Assembly: GCA_030272585.1 (NCBI GenBank)
Contig: BSYQ01000007.1
Span: 686,001 to 750,000 of the forward strand
Source: Bryopsis sp. KO-2023
Lineage: Eukaryota > Chlorophyta > Ulvophyceae > Bryopsidales > Bryopsidaceae
Reading direction: 5' to 3'
DNA length: 64,000 nucleotides
A program made the translations under genes and the position numbers. The notes below the pieces were generated by a model that was not told the origin of the DNA, made no database searches, and worked only from the letters and a program-made list of their open reading frames with translations. Below, piece after piece: positions 62,389-64,000 of the stretch; position 1 is the stretch's first letter, and each line of letters begins with the position of its first letter.

Positions 62389-64000
62389 AGGACTGCAGAA
62401 GCCGAGGCAGGTTGAGGGCTGCTTCTGCAGGGATGGTGTGAAAATGAGAAAAATGTGGAGAGTAGGATTCGTACCCCCGCCGAATCGTAATCCTAGTCGC
62501 GACGATCCACTCTACGGACCCGGTCAGAATTGTTCTCCACGATCCATGTGAAAACCAATTCCATATGTAACTTGCTTCAAAAACCCAAAGACCTCTCAAA
62601 CGCCACTTCCGCGGCGTTTCTTCTTCTTTTGCTGCATTCTGCCTGGTACCTTGAGTTCCTACTTTGCTTTTGTATTACTTTTGATAGCTCTTTCTATCCA
62701 TACATTTTCTTGGCTTTCCTTCCTTCCCGTTTGCTCACACTTTAGGTCCGGCTGATAACAACACATCACACCGCTGGCCCGACACTCACCCCTGACCGAC
62801 CGGCCAGCGGTGCGAGTCAGTCTGGCATGAAGCGCTGACGTCAACAACCGCCAGTCAACCAGGTGCCACACAGATTGGATTTGTGAACATGGGCAGCCAT
62901 GTCCGGCGGACCTGTGAAGCAGCAAGCCACCTTCCAGGGTCCCAAATTTTATTCGAGTTGGGCAAACGAAAGAGCACACTTTTATTTTTCTGGTTTGGTA
63001 AAACCAGGCTTGGGGCATGACAATGGAGGGGGGAAAAAAGGAAGCAGTCTCGAAAAGAAGGGGTGGGTGGCACCTTGGTGGTGTGCTGATTTCGCATTGG
63101 TTTGGGCCAGATGTTTGATGATCGTCGATTCGTTGGGACTTTGGTTTGGCGGAATTCGAATTGGTTTGGTTGGGGTAGTCAGTTGTGGGATGCATGGGTG
63201 GTTTGAATGGGATGTGATCCCTCACGCGGGAAAACAGGCCGATTCTGTGGAACTGGCTGGCTGGCTGGCTGGCCGGCCGGAGTTATGGGAGGCCTTGGTT
63301 GATTGTCTCCTGTTTCAACGACCCCTGGAAGCGATCCGACGAACGTGTCTTCCAAAAAAGCACCATAAAAACAGGAACAAAACACCAAAAACACGCAACC
63401 CTTACAGTGCAGCGCTCACTACCACCCTAAAACAAATGAAAGGGGCTTCGTTGGTTGGGCCGCCCTTCTGGCCGGCCCAACAGGGAAACAGGGAATAAAC
63501 TCCAGACGCTCGCACACTATTGTGTGAGGAGCCGCATCGACAGCAATTGGGCTGATCATCACCAACCAATCAGCAACAGTCTTCTCCGCCGCCACCGCCA
63601 CCACCTCCGTGTTTTCCACCTCCGCCGCCGCCGCCGCCTCCGCCCCCACCCCCACCCCCACCTCCGAACTTTCCTCCTCCACCTCCACCGCCACTTCCAC
63701 CGCCGCCGCCACCGCCGCCTCTTGCCAGCAGCATGCGGCTCACTGCACAGCGAAAACAAAATCAGTCACCCAAAGAACAGGCCCATCTGGTGTGGAAGGC
63801 GTGGTGGACGTCACTTTTCGGGCACCCACTTTTTCTGTCGCCACTTTTTCGTCGTCGTCCTCCTCCTCCTCCTCCTCCTCCGCCGCCACCTCCGAATTTC
63901 CCTCCTCCACCCCCACCTCCTCCGCCTCCGCCTCCGCCTCCGCCGCCGCCGCCACCACCTCCGTATTTGCCTCCATCTTCACCTGCAACGAGGAGACGAC
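62389..64000. repeat. Direct duplication, copy 2 (truncated by the window edge)
   Basis: Near-identical to 57854-59477 in the same orientation, starting at the shared agg of aggactgcagaagccgagg. Offset is 4,535 bases before and 4,523 after a 12-base difference. It contains the second 199-codon ORF (62899-63498) and the 3' part of a third polyglycine gene. Confidence 0.95.
63570..64000 (-). CDS. Secreted polyglycine protein A, second copy (partial)
   Basis: Exon 3 at 63742-63570 and most of exon 2 from 63830 to the edge, identical to the gene at 59047-59662. The signal-peptide exon would lie just outside the window, so whether this copy is whole cannot be judged. Confidence 0.6.

Overview
This is nuclear DNA of a eukaryote: nearly every protein gene is split by GT-AG introns of about 50-900 bases, and intron phases join cleanly. 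Plastid proteins (thylakoidal processing peptidase, CLD1-type chlorophyll dephytylase, ABA4-type neoxanthin protein) make it photosynthetic. A SPATA4 CH-domain protein, usual in organisms with motile cilia, points to a flagellated stage. ADA2, mitochondrial bL20 and the EMAPII tail of methionyl-tRNA synthetase resemble green-lineage proteins. I therefore read it as a flagellated alga, probably of the green/streptophyte side, but I cannot name the species. TGA, TAA and TAG are all used as stops.

Layout. 1-1.2 kb: 5' part of ADA2 (-). 2.6-4.1 kb: SPATA4 (-), divergent from thylakoidal processing peptidase (+, 4.3-6.4 kb). 6.8-13.2 kb: cytosolic methionyl-tRNA synthetase in 14 exons (-), divergent from a small unknown gene (+). 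14.8-15.9 kb: CLD1-like hydrolase (-), divergent from the rRNA dimethyltransferase DIM1 (+, 16.2-18.4 kb). 18.4-22.8 kb: a long non-coding stretch of T/C and A runs. 22.8-29.8 kb: a 1,780-residue membrane-anchored coiled-coil protein (-). 32.8-34.6 kb: LRR protein (+). 35.7-39.5 kb: p68-type DEAD-box helicase (-). 40.2-41.0 kb: an unresolved minus-strand coding block. 41.2-43.4 kb: dynamin-family protein without a GTPase domain (+). 44.2-45.9 kb: ABA4 (-), divergent from bL20m (+). 47.5-50.7 kb: mitochondrial EF4/GUF1 (+). 51.1-51.5 kb: orphan C-terminus of an MFS transporter (+). 52.4-53.4 kb: small coiled-coil gene (+). 55.3-57.2 kb: secreted lipocalin-like protein (+). 59.0-64 kb: a minus-strand cluster of short secreted polyglycine proteins, with a near-identical direct duplication of at least 1.6 kb.

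Most genes are housekeeping or organelle genes, and neighbours share no obvious pathway. Recurrent themes are head-to-head pairs with 200-370 bases between start codons, three plastid-pigment or plastid-protease genes (plus a lipocalin whose superfamily includes violaxanthin de-epoxidase), and two organellar translation genes side by side (bL20m, GUF1). I recognised no transposon, retroelement, CRISPR array or rRNA gene. Exon borders were placed by eye from splice motifs, phase and family similarity; none comes from transc evidence or database search.
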